Below, piece after piece: positions 51,963 to 59,634 of a stretch of DNA of 64,000 nt. A model generated the notes under the pieces. The model made no database searches, had not been told where the DNA came from, and saw only the letters and a program-made list of their open reading frames with translations. This stretch comes from Pseudovibrio sp000156235 (GTDB lineage Bacteria > Pseudomonadota > Alphaproteobacteria > Rhizobiales > Stappiaceae). Where the stretch lies: NCBI RefSeq assembly GCF_000156235.1, contig NZ_DS996808.1, positions 434,001-498,000 of the forward strand, written 5' to 3'. Position 1 is the first letter of the stretch; each line of letters starts with the position of its first letter. The position numbers and the translations under genes are program-made.

Positions 51963-53243
51963 TCACCTTCGCGGGACGGAAAACAAACCGCCCCAGCAGA
52001 ATGTGCCCGGATAGCTCAGTTGGTAGAGCAGCGGATTGAAAATCCGCGTGTCGGTGGTTCGAATCCGCCTCCGGGCACCACTTATCTCTTTGAAATTGTT
52101 TGATAATAAACTGAGCATTCGCTCAGCTTTCTCAAGGTTTGACACTTTTTTCGGCATGGTTTGACACTTTTGCTCTAACTGCTTGCTGAACTCTTCCCCG
52201 CGCAGAGTGATTTCCTTCTCAAATCGGACAGCAATGTCCGACATGCTTTTGCGCAAATCAGCTCCCTTGGCATAAAGCCGTGCCATCGCTTCTGTCTCAT
52301 GTCCCAGCGCAGCGGCAAGGTCTCTGTCGTTCAGCCCAATCTCCCGCAAAATAGTCGCCACTGTATGGCGCAGGCCATAAAGGGTAAGGCCCGGCTTAAT
52401 CAGGTTTTTATCCTCTAATTGGATGCGCAACTTTCTCCACGATGCTCTGAACCCCGAAACAGTCCATGGTTGCCCTCTGGAGTTTGTGCAAAGCGTTGGC
52501 GCTCCGTGATCTGGCGCATCATCAAGAGCTGCTTTCAAAGGTGCAATAACAGGCCAAAAGACCGGAGCCCCTGTTTTGGCTCGCCGTGTTGAGATGAAAC
52601 CATTTTGGTATTGTTGCTTGGAAAGCGTTAGGGCGTCTTGCGGACCAAGTCCCGTATACATCATCAAGGTAAGGGCAGGGACCATTTGAGGAGGAGCGTG
52701 TTTTAACACGATCCCGCGCTCATCATCTGTCCAGGGCCTGTTGGCGATTGGAGCGTTCTTAGGTTTGCGAATGGATTTAACCCCAAGAGCAGGGTTTTCT
52801 TTGACGAACCCACGTTCTTTGCCCCAAGAAAACAGAACGGAAAGCACTTGTTTTACATAATTTGCAAAACGCCGCTTACGCTGCTCCTCTGCCTTGTCTC
52901 TGAGCTTGACAATGAAGGGCGAGGTAAAGCGGGTGAGGGGTGTGTTGTGGATTGGTGCCAGATAATCAAAGACCTTCTGGTAGTCCGACTTGGTGCGATC
53001 AGCTAGTTCAAGAAAGGCAGAGCTGGCACGATACTTGTCAATCAGATTGCCGAGCGTGCCCGGCCTGCTGGTATCAGCCACTGACATCAAGTTTGTCAGC
53101 CGCTCACATTCCGCCAGAAAGGCAGCACTGCCAATTGGCGCTTTTTCCAGATTGATTGGTTCACCAGTCTTGCGATGATAACACCGCAGCTTGCCATGCT
53201 GGTCATTGAAGATCTTGAAGCCTTTGACCCGGATTATCGTCAT
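51963..53243 (-). CDS. int: Tyrosine recombinase (phage-type integrase) of the island at tRNA-Phe
   Basis: A 426-residue integrase. A SAM-like DNA-binding domain spans roughly residues 80-170; the catalytic domain shows MYTGLGPQDALTLS (the first Arg appears as Gly), YGLRHTVATILREIG and ALGHETEAMARLYAKG with the nucleophile Tyr. About 39 C-terminal residues (GARRRIRTTDTRIFN onward) are translated from the antisense of tRNA-Phe and host flank. ATG 53243 follows GGGGGCTTGA and partly overlaps the excisionase-like gene upstream. Its direction toward the tRNA is typical for site-specific integration. Confidence 0.9.
   Translation of the reverse strand: MTIIRVKGFKIFNDQHGKLRCYHRKTGEPINLEKAPIGSAAFLAECERLTNLMSVADTSRPGTLGNLIDKYRASSAFLELADRTKSDYQKVFDYLAPIHNTPLTRFTSPFIVKLRDKAEEQRKRRFANYVKQVLSVLFSWGKERGFVKENPALGVKSIRKPKNAPIANRPWTDDERGIVLKHAPPQMVPALTLMMYTGLGPQDALTLSKQQYQNGFISTRRAKTGAPVFWPVIAPLKAALDDAPDHGAPTLCTNSRGQPWTVSGFRASWRKLRIQLEDKNLIKPGLTLYGLRHTVATILREIGLNDRDLAAALGHETEAMARLYAKGADLRKSMSDIAVRFEKEITLRGEEFSKQLEQKCQTMPKKVSNLEKAERMLSLLSNNFKEISGARRRIRTTDTRIFNPLLYQLSYPGTFCWGGLFSVPRR
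52005..52080 (+). tRNA. tRNA-Phe (anticodon GAA), integration site
   Basis: GCCCGGA acceptor stem pairs with TCCGGGC; the anticodon stem-loop is GCGGATTGAAAATCCGC with anticodon GAA, T-arm GTGGTTCGAATCCGC, and CCA encoded at 52078-52080. The 76-base gene is the attachment site of the integrated element to the right, whose recombinase gene abuts it and reads through its antisense strand. Confidence 0.97.
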
Positions 53244-53244
53244 T

Positions 53245-53442
53245 TCAAGCCCCCAGCTGATTGAGGAGATCATCATCCGATGGACGGCTATCTTCCTTTA
53301 AGCCTTCAATCCAGCGATCCAGATCCTTGACGTCCCAGACCTTACGCCCTCCGGGAAGAAGAACAGCGGGAACCGGACAGTTGGCCAGGAAGCTGGTTGC
53401 ACTTAGACCGCAATAGGAAGCCGCATCAGCTCTCTTCAGCAT
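53245..53442 (-). CDS. Excisionase/AlpA-like small HTH protein
   Basis: A 65-residue protein with MLKRADAASYCGLSATSFLA (helix-turn-helix), VPAVLLPGGRKVWDVKDLDRWIE as the wing region. This MerR/HTH_17 fold is usual for excisionases that bend att DNA. It lies directly upstream of the integrase gene with a one-base gap. Confidence 0.8.
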   Translation of the reverse strand: MLKRADAASYCGLSATSFLANCPVPAVLLPGGRKVWDVKDLDRWIEGLKEDSRPSDDDLLNQLGA

Positions 53443-53564
53443 GCGATACGGCTGGAATACTCAAGTTCAACTGCGCTCTCGCCATATCGATCCCCTCTCG
53501 ATCTTCAGGCTATAGATGTTTTGATGCCGATAGCATGGGCCTGTGATTTAATGAGCCAAAGCGA

Positions 53565-54056
53565 TTATTCGCTCTCCTCACGCACCTTTGTGCAAGACAC
53601 CAGCACTTTCAAAAACAAAGCACCACAATCGACAATATGATAAGCAGGCTGACGTTTTGAACTTCGCATAATTTGAGTGATCGCCTCCAGAAGCTCTTCC
53701 AGTCCGAGATGCATCTCTATCTGAATATTTTCCTCATCCATTGCATTGTTGCAAAGGCAGAAAACACTACTTTCTGTGCCAAGAATACCAGACCGTTTGT
53801 TGGCGAGCTGCTGTGAGACAGTCCCGGCAATCAGCTCTGCAATCGTATTTGTGCAGTGAGAGCGTACCATGTTGTGGTAGGTGGCAACGGCCATCAGATC
53901 ATTAAAGGTATATCGGGTCCAGCCTTGGCGCTCGCCCTCAAGCACCAATTGCTTCCGCCGCCTCCAGACCCGCAACGTCTCAATACTCATCCCAACGATC
54001 TTGGCAACTTCGGACGCCGTGTAAGTCCGGCTATAAGTGTCACTCTTCCCAGCCAT
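53565..54056 (-). CDS. MerR-like HTH regulator
   Basis: A 163-residue protein. YTASEVAKIVGMSIETLRVWRRRKQL is a MerR-type HTH and GWTRYTFNDLMAVATYHNM the wing; the C-terminal 100 residues match nothing I know, with cysteines in SSVFCLCNNAMDEE. Likely a regulator of the integrated element. It is oriented like int and the excisionase-like gene. Confidence 0.75.
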   Translation of the reverse strand: MAGKSDTYSRTYTASEVAKIVGMSIETLRVWRRRKQLVLEGERQGWTRYTFNDLMAVATYHNMVRSHCTNTIAELIAGTVSQQLANKRSGILGTESSVFCLCNNAMDEENIQIEMHLGLEELLEAITQIMRSSKRQPAYHIVDCGALFLKVLVSCTKVREESE

Positions 54057-54535
54057 GCTCGACTCACTTTTTGAATTGGGTCGAGAGTACCATTTTATCT
54101 GAATGGGTTAAGTGAAACGAAAATGAATCTTCTAACTGATTGGTTTAGTTGGAGTGTTGTGCGTTATGAAGAAGGATCATCAGTCCACGATATAGCAACA
54201 GAGAGGGCCAAGAGCTGCCATTCGAACAGACCAACCAAGGGTTTAGACAGCGTAGGCACTTCGCTATCGACGCAAACGCCCACCACACCCTGATAAAGCT
54301 CAACCAGCCGTTCTCTGTTGCCTGTAAGCGTATCGCTAGATAGAAGCAAAAGCTCTGCATAAGCTGATGCACCCAGGCTTCTCCCACAAACTAAGGTAAT
54401 TCCAGATTAGCTAAGGCAATCTACGCAATGAGAAGCTGGCTTCTGAAAAGGGCTGGCTTTTTGTTGGGTGAAGTCTTGAGGATTGTTGTCACTGTAATGC
54501 ATGCGTAGGCTTTCTGGTAAAATGTGGAGGCGTGC
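54057..54535. other. Gene-free stretch carrying a repeat copy
   Basis: No supported gene here. It contains one copy of the sequence GAGGGCCAAGAGCTGCCATTC (54203-54223, cited here in two pieces GAGGGCCAAGAGCTG and CCATTC) that recurs at 58838. The stretch separates the integration module from the defence-type genes and includes the promoter of the gene at 54536. Confidence 0.5.
54203..54250. repeat. Dispersed repeat, copy 1
   Basis: GAGGGCCAAGAGCTG followed by CATTC, AC, GTT and GACAGC at matching spacing to the copy at 58838-58885. Identity is complete in the first 15 bases and patchy after. Confidence 0.5.
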
Positions 54536-55444
54536 GTGGCTGAAGATCGGTTAGAGACAAACGAGTTTGCCAGATGGTTAGAACGAGAACCGAGCACAAC
54601 CACTCACATTATAATTGTAAGAGCGCTTTTACGGCAGCTTGTGCTTGTTGATGTGAATGCTCTATCGGATTCGCATTGGCGACACGATATTTTGACTCTG
54701 TTCAGCGTTACCCTCCGCCTCTGGGCAAACTTGATTAGCGCCCCAGATGAAGCGTTCGACGTGTTCGTGTATCAAAGGTTGCATAAAGTTCTATCCAGCG
54801 CAAAAGGAGCCTCAGGAAACAGGATTGTTGAAGGAGAGGTGAATAGAGAAGCTGCATATCTCGCAGATGCGATCTTGAGTAATGCAATTGGAGTTCTAGA
54901 ACTCCAGAAAATTCTCAACCAGAACTCATTTGCAGAAGCAGTTGCACTTCTAAACTATATGATTTCCAATGGAGAGTTTGCAAGAGAAAACGAGGGAGTC
55001 GATTGGGGTGGGTTGTTTTTGGAAGAGATCAAGAATGATCGCTTCAGTGTGACCAATAGCTTAACTGCAACCAAATTCATCTCCTTCCCACTCTGGCAGC
55101 ATAAACATCATGATGTTGTATTCTCGCATTTTTTCAGGAACCTTCCCAAGGAAGACAACTGGTCAGTGTGGTGCGAGTGGTATGAAACAGTACTACTTGG
55201 CGGGAGTGTCACGGAGGGTTTTGTAGAGCGAATTTTGCCTGTTGGAGATGACTTCTGGGAACGAAAAGCTGCTCTCGTGAATGCGGAGATCAGAAGCATT
55301 TTGCGAAATAAGGTTCGTCTAGATGTAGAGTTGCATCTAGACGAAGTAACCGAGGATGATTCACTTGGTCGGGAAGCATTTGCTCGTGTGCTCGCGATCA
55401 GAATGGATAAGTTATTCCGCTCTGGAAAAGGACGAGACGGATGA
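54536..55444 (+). CDS. Unrecognised protein, partner of KAP NTPase
   Basis: About 302 residues from GTG 54536, five bases after GGAGG (GTG 54524 is an alternative). The protein starts MAEDRLETNEFARWLE, is mainly helical by composition, and ends RMDKLFRSGKGRDG. It contains a Trp-rich centre (DNWSVWCEWYETVLLGG). I do not recognise its family. The stop overlaps the start of the KAP NTPase gene (ATGA), so the two are one transcriptional and probably functional unit. Confidence 0.7.
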   Translation: MAEDRLETNEFARWLEREPSTTTHIIIVRALLRQLVLVDVNALSDSHWRHDILTLFSVTLRLWANLISAPDEAFDVFVYQRLHKVLSSAKGASGNRIVEGEVNREAAYLADAILSNAIGVLELQKILNQNSFAEAVALLNYMISNGEFARENEGVDWGGLFLEEIKNDRFSVTNSLTATKFISFPLWQHKHHDVVFSHFFRNLPKEDNWSVWCEWYETVLLGGSVTEGFVERILPVGDDFWERKAALVNAEIRSILRNKVRLDVELHLDEVTEDDSLGREAFARVLAIRMDKLFRSGKGRDG

Positions 55445-56889
55445 CAGAGCAGAAGGATGGAACAACAGCTCCACGGAGCACGGGTGTAGCTATTCTACTG
55501 CATGCTCCCTGGGGTAAAGGAAAGACGAGTTTGTGGAAGCTACTTCAAAAACGACTGGAGGATGGACCGCTAAAATACATGTTTAATGGTGAAGAAGTAG
55601 AAGGTGAAAAGTGGATCACTATTGAGTTTAATGCGTGGGAGCATGAGCATCGTGAAAAACCTTGGTGGCCATTCCTCTAAAGGGTGAAAACAAGTTGCCA
55701 ACTTGCTTTGCACAAGCAGCATGCTTACCCAAATTGCGAGCACATTGGTGATGAATGGTGGTCTTGGCATATTCGCAAGGCAACGAACTCGTTCATTGGT
55801 GGCTTGTGGCCGCTGCTCGCTGCTGCCTTATTGCTCTATCTATTGGCGTGGAACTGGACGACAGTAAGTAGTCATTTAGGATTTGATCAGGAAACAAAGG
55901 AAACCCTCGGGCAATTCCTTAACGCATTTGCGGTGTTGTCGGTTGGTTCTATAGCTGCGTATGAGGTATTTCGTCGATTGGGCGCGGCTTCTTTTTTCAA
56001 AGGAAAGCGATCTGCTGACTATTTTGAAGACCTCACATCTGATCCTCTCTATCGAATACGGCAACTCTTTCACAAGGTTACTTATAAAGCAAACAGACCT
56101 ATCTGCATCTTTATTGATGATCTTGATCGTTGTAACGCGACATATGTCGTCGAGTTCCTGGAGGGCATTCAAACCCACTTTCGAGCACCAAACGTGTTCT
56201 ATGTAGTAGCAGCAGATCAGAAATGGTTGCGGTCTGCATTTGAACAACGCTATGCGGGATTTAATCCAACTTCATGTCTGCAGGCAAAACAGCCTCTTGG
56301 ACTTATGTTTTTGGAAAAGATATTTCAACTATCAATAGGTGTACCTGATGCTTCAAATGAGAGGCTGGCTGCTTTTTGGAAAAATTTGCTTAATGATAGA
56401 TCTGATGAAGTCTCTATTGAGGTAGTAAATCGAGTACTTGCAGAGGACCTCGATTCACAAAACCATCAGATAGAGGCAGCTATTCAAGCGATTTCAACGG
56501 AGCAAGCAGAGGGATCATTTGTACACCACCTAAGTCAGTTGAGTGACATCCTCCCAAACAACCCGCGCAGTTTGAAGCGAATGGTTAACTTCTACTCCAT
56601 CTATCTTGTTAGTCGCAGCATTGTTGGTGCTACAGACAAGACCTTGCCAACTCTATCAATGGCCCGATGGATCATCTTTGGACAGCGCTTCTTAGAATTA
56701 TCTGAGGCTTTATTGGAAGAGCCAGAACGTTTGAACGAATTAAAGCGCGGGAGCGCTAATAAGGTAACGGATATTATTTCCAGGCATGCTGGCGATGATA
56801 ATATTCGGAGTATTTTGGGATATGCTGGAACCAATCGGAATAATCCAATCGATCCTGAGCATATTAAAATTATGAAGACGTTTGGATAA
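55441..56889 (+). pseudogene. KAP-family P-loop NTPase interrupted by one in-frame stop codon
   Basis: Read as one frame, codons 1-79 end at TAA (55678-55680) and the same frame continues as 402 further codons to 56889. Walker A is HAPWGKGKTSLW, EFNAWEHEHREKPWWPFL is the KAP-typical NAW...PWW region, and after the stop comes ICIFIDDLDRCNA (Walker B). Two membrane segments, FIGGLWPLLAAALLLYLLAW and AFAVLSVGSIAAYEVF, are inserted between, as in membrane-bound KAP proteins. A single C-to-T change (CAA to TAA) would explain it. No other damage is visible, so it may be recent, read-through or a sequence error. Confidence 0.85.
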
Positions 56890-57050
56890 TTTAAGTAGGG
56901 TTGTGCCGCAAAATTTGGCCGTTTTGCAGATTCCTCGGTAATCCACCATTTGCCCAAATGGCGGGAGTATGTAGCAGTTGGTAGGATATTCTATTCACTG
57001 TTTTATAGCACATCTGTAAGTCTCTAATAGGAGGCAGTTTCTGATCCGTT

Positions 57051-57701
57051 CTAAGATGTGCGCGGGAGCCATTTAGAAGTATCAACGATTTCAACCGCCT
57101 CATTGTGCGCCGAATAGTACTCTCCCACGGTTGTGTATCGACTGCCGAACCTAGCCTGGAACTCAGCTTCTAGCTTTTTGTTGCGACTAAGAATACTCGC
57201 CAATGATCGCCTGCCCGTTAGAAACTTTATCGCGTATTTTGTTCCAGTAAGGTAGAGAAACCGCCGTTTTTCAGTTGCTTCGTGAGCTAATAGATAAAAA
57301 TCCTTAAATACTCCATTTTGCCGAATGCTCTCTGCCCCACCTTTCCAATTGATGAACTTGAACTCCGCAATGCGATGATCTGTTTCGAGATCAAATTTTC
57401 GCCCAGTGTTACCTGCTCCGAGTGAAAGATATTGAACTTGTTCTCCTGGTTGTAAGATGTTGGGTAAGCACATAAGAATGCCGAGTGCATGAACTAATAC
57501 ATTAATTTGCCCAGTTGCTTCTTTCACAAGACCGGCTGCTTCCCAAGTCTGCTGACTTATCATCTTCTCTCGTAGTAACTCTGCAGTCTCTTCGGCTCTT
57601 ATACCCTTTGCTGTGTTCTCGAGCGACTTGATAGTTTGAGTAAGATTGGGACCACTAAAATGCTCTAGATCCAGAAGCGCAGAGGCTAAATCGAGTTTCA
57701 T
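57051..57701 (-). CDS. Possible PD-(D/E)xK-type nuclease-like protein
   Basis: A 216-residue protein of unknown family. GRKFDLETDHRIAEFKFINW shows a D...E-x-K pattern (FDLETD, then EFK) reminiscent of restriction-endonuclease-like folds, and FKDFYLLAHEATEKRRFLYLT follows as a beta strand. No partner methylase is near. The N-terminus is helical. Start ATG 57701. Confidence 0.5.
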   Translation of the reverse strand: MKLDLASALLDLEHFSGPNLTQTIKSLENTAKGIRAEETAELLREKMISQQTWEAAGLVKEATGQINVLVHALGILMCLPNILQPGEQVQYLSLGAGNTGRKFDLETDHRIAEFKFINWKGGAESIRQNGVFKDFYLLAHEATEKRRFLYLTGTKYAIKFLTGRRSLASILSRNKKLEAEFQARFGSRYTTVGEYYSAHNEAVEIVDTSKWLPRTS

Positions 57702-58134
57702 AAATTTTCCTAGGCTAGATTGATTGGGTTTGGCTTATTGGACGCGGTTTAGCATTCGCCACTACGAAGTCGTTTCAGAATCGGTTGCTTCTCACCTTAA
57801 ATGCAAGCATAAGTTGATAAATACTTTGGTCGGAACAGCCTGTTGTCAGGACGAATTCCGGTATTGGTCAGCTGCTACGTGCTAGGAATATCTAGAATTT
57901 GGGCCACAAGCGGTCATTCTAGCAGTTCTAGCAAGAGTTGAGACGCACTTACCAAAGAGTTCTCAATCGTTCTGATAGTTGATTTGAAGCTACTCAACTA
58001 GAGTTGATTGCAAATGAGGGTCGGATGCTACACTAGGGCTTGAGTTGATATTTATGCAAAGCGCAGCTAAGGGCCTGAAAGAGTCCAAAATGATTTATGC
58101 TATAAGATGCCCAGAGGACTGCTTCAGCACTAAT
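57702..58134. other. Gene-free stretch
   Basis: I see no supported gene, tRNA or strong dyad in this AT-rich 430-base stretch between the nuclease-like gene and the DUF6966-like gene. Confidence 0.4.
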
Positions 58135-58656
58135 CTATCTCGATCTTGCAATCGTCAGAGCTTCTTGCCGCGCCAGCACGAATGTTTCGAAAAGACCTTC
58201 TGCCGGGAGTTGATCCCAACCTTCAGAAATTACCTCGCCGCTATCCTCAAAGATGTAGTAATATTCTTCAGCGATGCTAAAAATACCGTCAGGCCGCTCA
58301 ACTATTACCAAACGTCGCGACTGCTCCTTCATTGGCACTATGGCTTCATCATCGTCTGGGTTTTGGCTCGGCCTAGATACGAGACGATAAAGCTCGGTCG
58401 CAAGTTGCGAAAACTGAACAGTACTCTCGTAGTCAGGATCACCGTTGGGAAGCTGCAAATAGATATCGTTTATCGATCCCATGCCGCCGTACATCTGTTT
58501 GATCTGCGCCCGCAAGTCATCGATATGAAGGGTGGTTTTTGCCGTTAGCGAACGCAGTTTCTTTTCCCAGATTTTGGTATGTTTGCTCTTGGCTAGAAGA
58601 TCGACCATTTGGTTCAGGGTAACAACAAATTCGTCTGATTCTTCAGTTGGCTTCAT
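58135..58656 (-). CDS. DUF6966-like small protein (immunity-type)
   Basis: A 173-residue acidic protein. IKQMYGGMGSINDIYLQLPN matches the GGMGSLNDL pattern found in DUF6966-type proteins, often found among orphan immunity genes. RRLVIVERPDGIFSIAEEYYYIFEDSGEV forms a beta-rich C-terminal half. No toxin gene is adjacent. The call rests on the short motif. Confidence 0.45.
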   Translation of the reverse strand: MKPTEESDEFVVTLNQMVDLLAKSKHTKIWEKKLRSLTAKTTLHIDDLRAQIKQMYGGMGSINDIYLQLPNGDPDYESTVQFSQLATELYRLVSRPSQNPDDDEAIVPMKEQSRRLVIVERPDGIFSIAEEYYYIFEDSGEVISEGWDQLPAEGLFETFVLARQEALTIARSR

Positions 58657-58837
58657 TCATATTTCTTTCCTGTATAGAGAAGGTCCACCCTTCTTCAAGA
58701 AGAGTTACCAGCCTCAACCGGGGACTATTTGTCCTCGCTGTGGCTGTAGGAGAGTAAGAAAGTATCATACTGACCAAGGCTTCTGATCTGCGCTGTAATG
58801 CGAAAACTCCGACAAGTGAGAGGCCGCGACTAGCGTC

Positions 58838-58885
58838 GAGGGCCAAGAGCTGTCATTCAGACGTTTCCATCACTGGTTGAGACAG
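58838..58885. repeat. Dispersed repeat, copy 2
   Basis: GAGGGCCAAGAGCTG followed by TCATTC, AC, GGTT and GACAGC, matching copy 1 at 54203. About 4.6 kb separates the copies, in the same orientation. Confidence 0.5.
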
Positions 58886-58967
58886 CTTGTCTGAACGTTT
58901 TCGGTCACTTAAAAGCCGCGGCTTCCAAAGACCGCATTAAGTTTCACTTACGGCGTTTTGTAGACTT

Positions 58968-59420
58968 TCACGAGATAACATCGTTGCCGACATTGCCAAG
59001 AACGCTTTTTGCAGGAGAGACGTCGTCCTCAAGCATCGCAAGAAGTGCTTCAAATGTTGGCGCAAGCAATACGACGCTTTCTTTCAAATCAATGTTAGTC
59101 GTATCGAAAGCAATGACAGTCGTTTTCCGCTCAGCATCGGAGGTCAATGCGATTGCAACTCCACCACCATTGCTACCAATCACAACATGGCCTGGAAAAA
59201 ACTCATGGTAGGTGGCGCTCTCTTCAATATCCGCAACCTCCTCGGCAGGAAACAGGATTAACCAACATGGTTGAACAGCAAGCGGCCCCTCTCCACCATC
59301 ACTTTTGGATAAGAAGTCTAAATAGCTTGCAGGCAATGGAAATGGAGATACTGAAACTAACTTTATTAACTTCGCAGTAGATGCAGCATGGTTTTTATTC
59401 CATTTTTTATTTTCGAGCAC
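58968..59420 (-). CDS. SMI1/KNR4 (SUKH) family immunity-type protein
   Basis: A 150-residue protein with the SUKH-1 pattern: PLPASYLDFLSKSDGGEG near residue 30, then LILFPAEEVADIEESATYHEF and VVIGSNGGGVAIALT. SUKH proteins are immunity proteins of polymorphic toxin systems and anti-restriction-like factors. Start is GTG 59420 after GGGGAAGCA. No linked toxin is visible, so it is an orphan, next to another orphan (58135). Confidence 0.75.
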   Translation of the reverse strand: MLENKKWNKNHAASTAKLIKLVSVSPFPLPASYLDFLSKSDGGEGPLAVQPCWLILFPAEEVADIEESATYHEFFPGHVVIGSNGGGVAIALTSDAERKTTVIAFDTTNIDLKESVVLLAPTFEALLAMLEDDVSPAKSVLGNVGNDVIS

Positions 59421-59634
59421 TGCTTCCCCTATCTCTGGTATTGAATGGATTGAACTGTTCTTTGCCGACGGTGATTTTAACTTTAGCGAGTAGCCATCAG
59501 TGTGTTATGCAACGAGGTGTTGGGCCATAACCGGACCTTCAAGCGAAACCAGTGCACGTCCGGCCAATGCATGACTTCAATCATAGATTGATTTTGCGCA
59601 GCTTATTGCTGATTGACCGAAGTGGGCATCGCTT

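Noticed and set aside
51963..52004. C-terminal extension of the integrase treated as native protein
   Set aside because: The tail is the translation of tRNA antisense plus host flank; it is kept in the CDS but not taken as a functional domain.
54145..54387. Possible 80-residue gene on the minus strand
   Set aside because: No ribosome-binding site or family resemblance, and part of it is the dispersed repeat.
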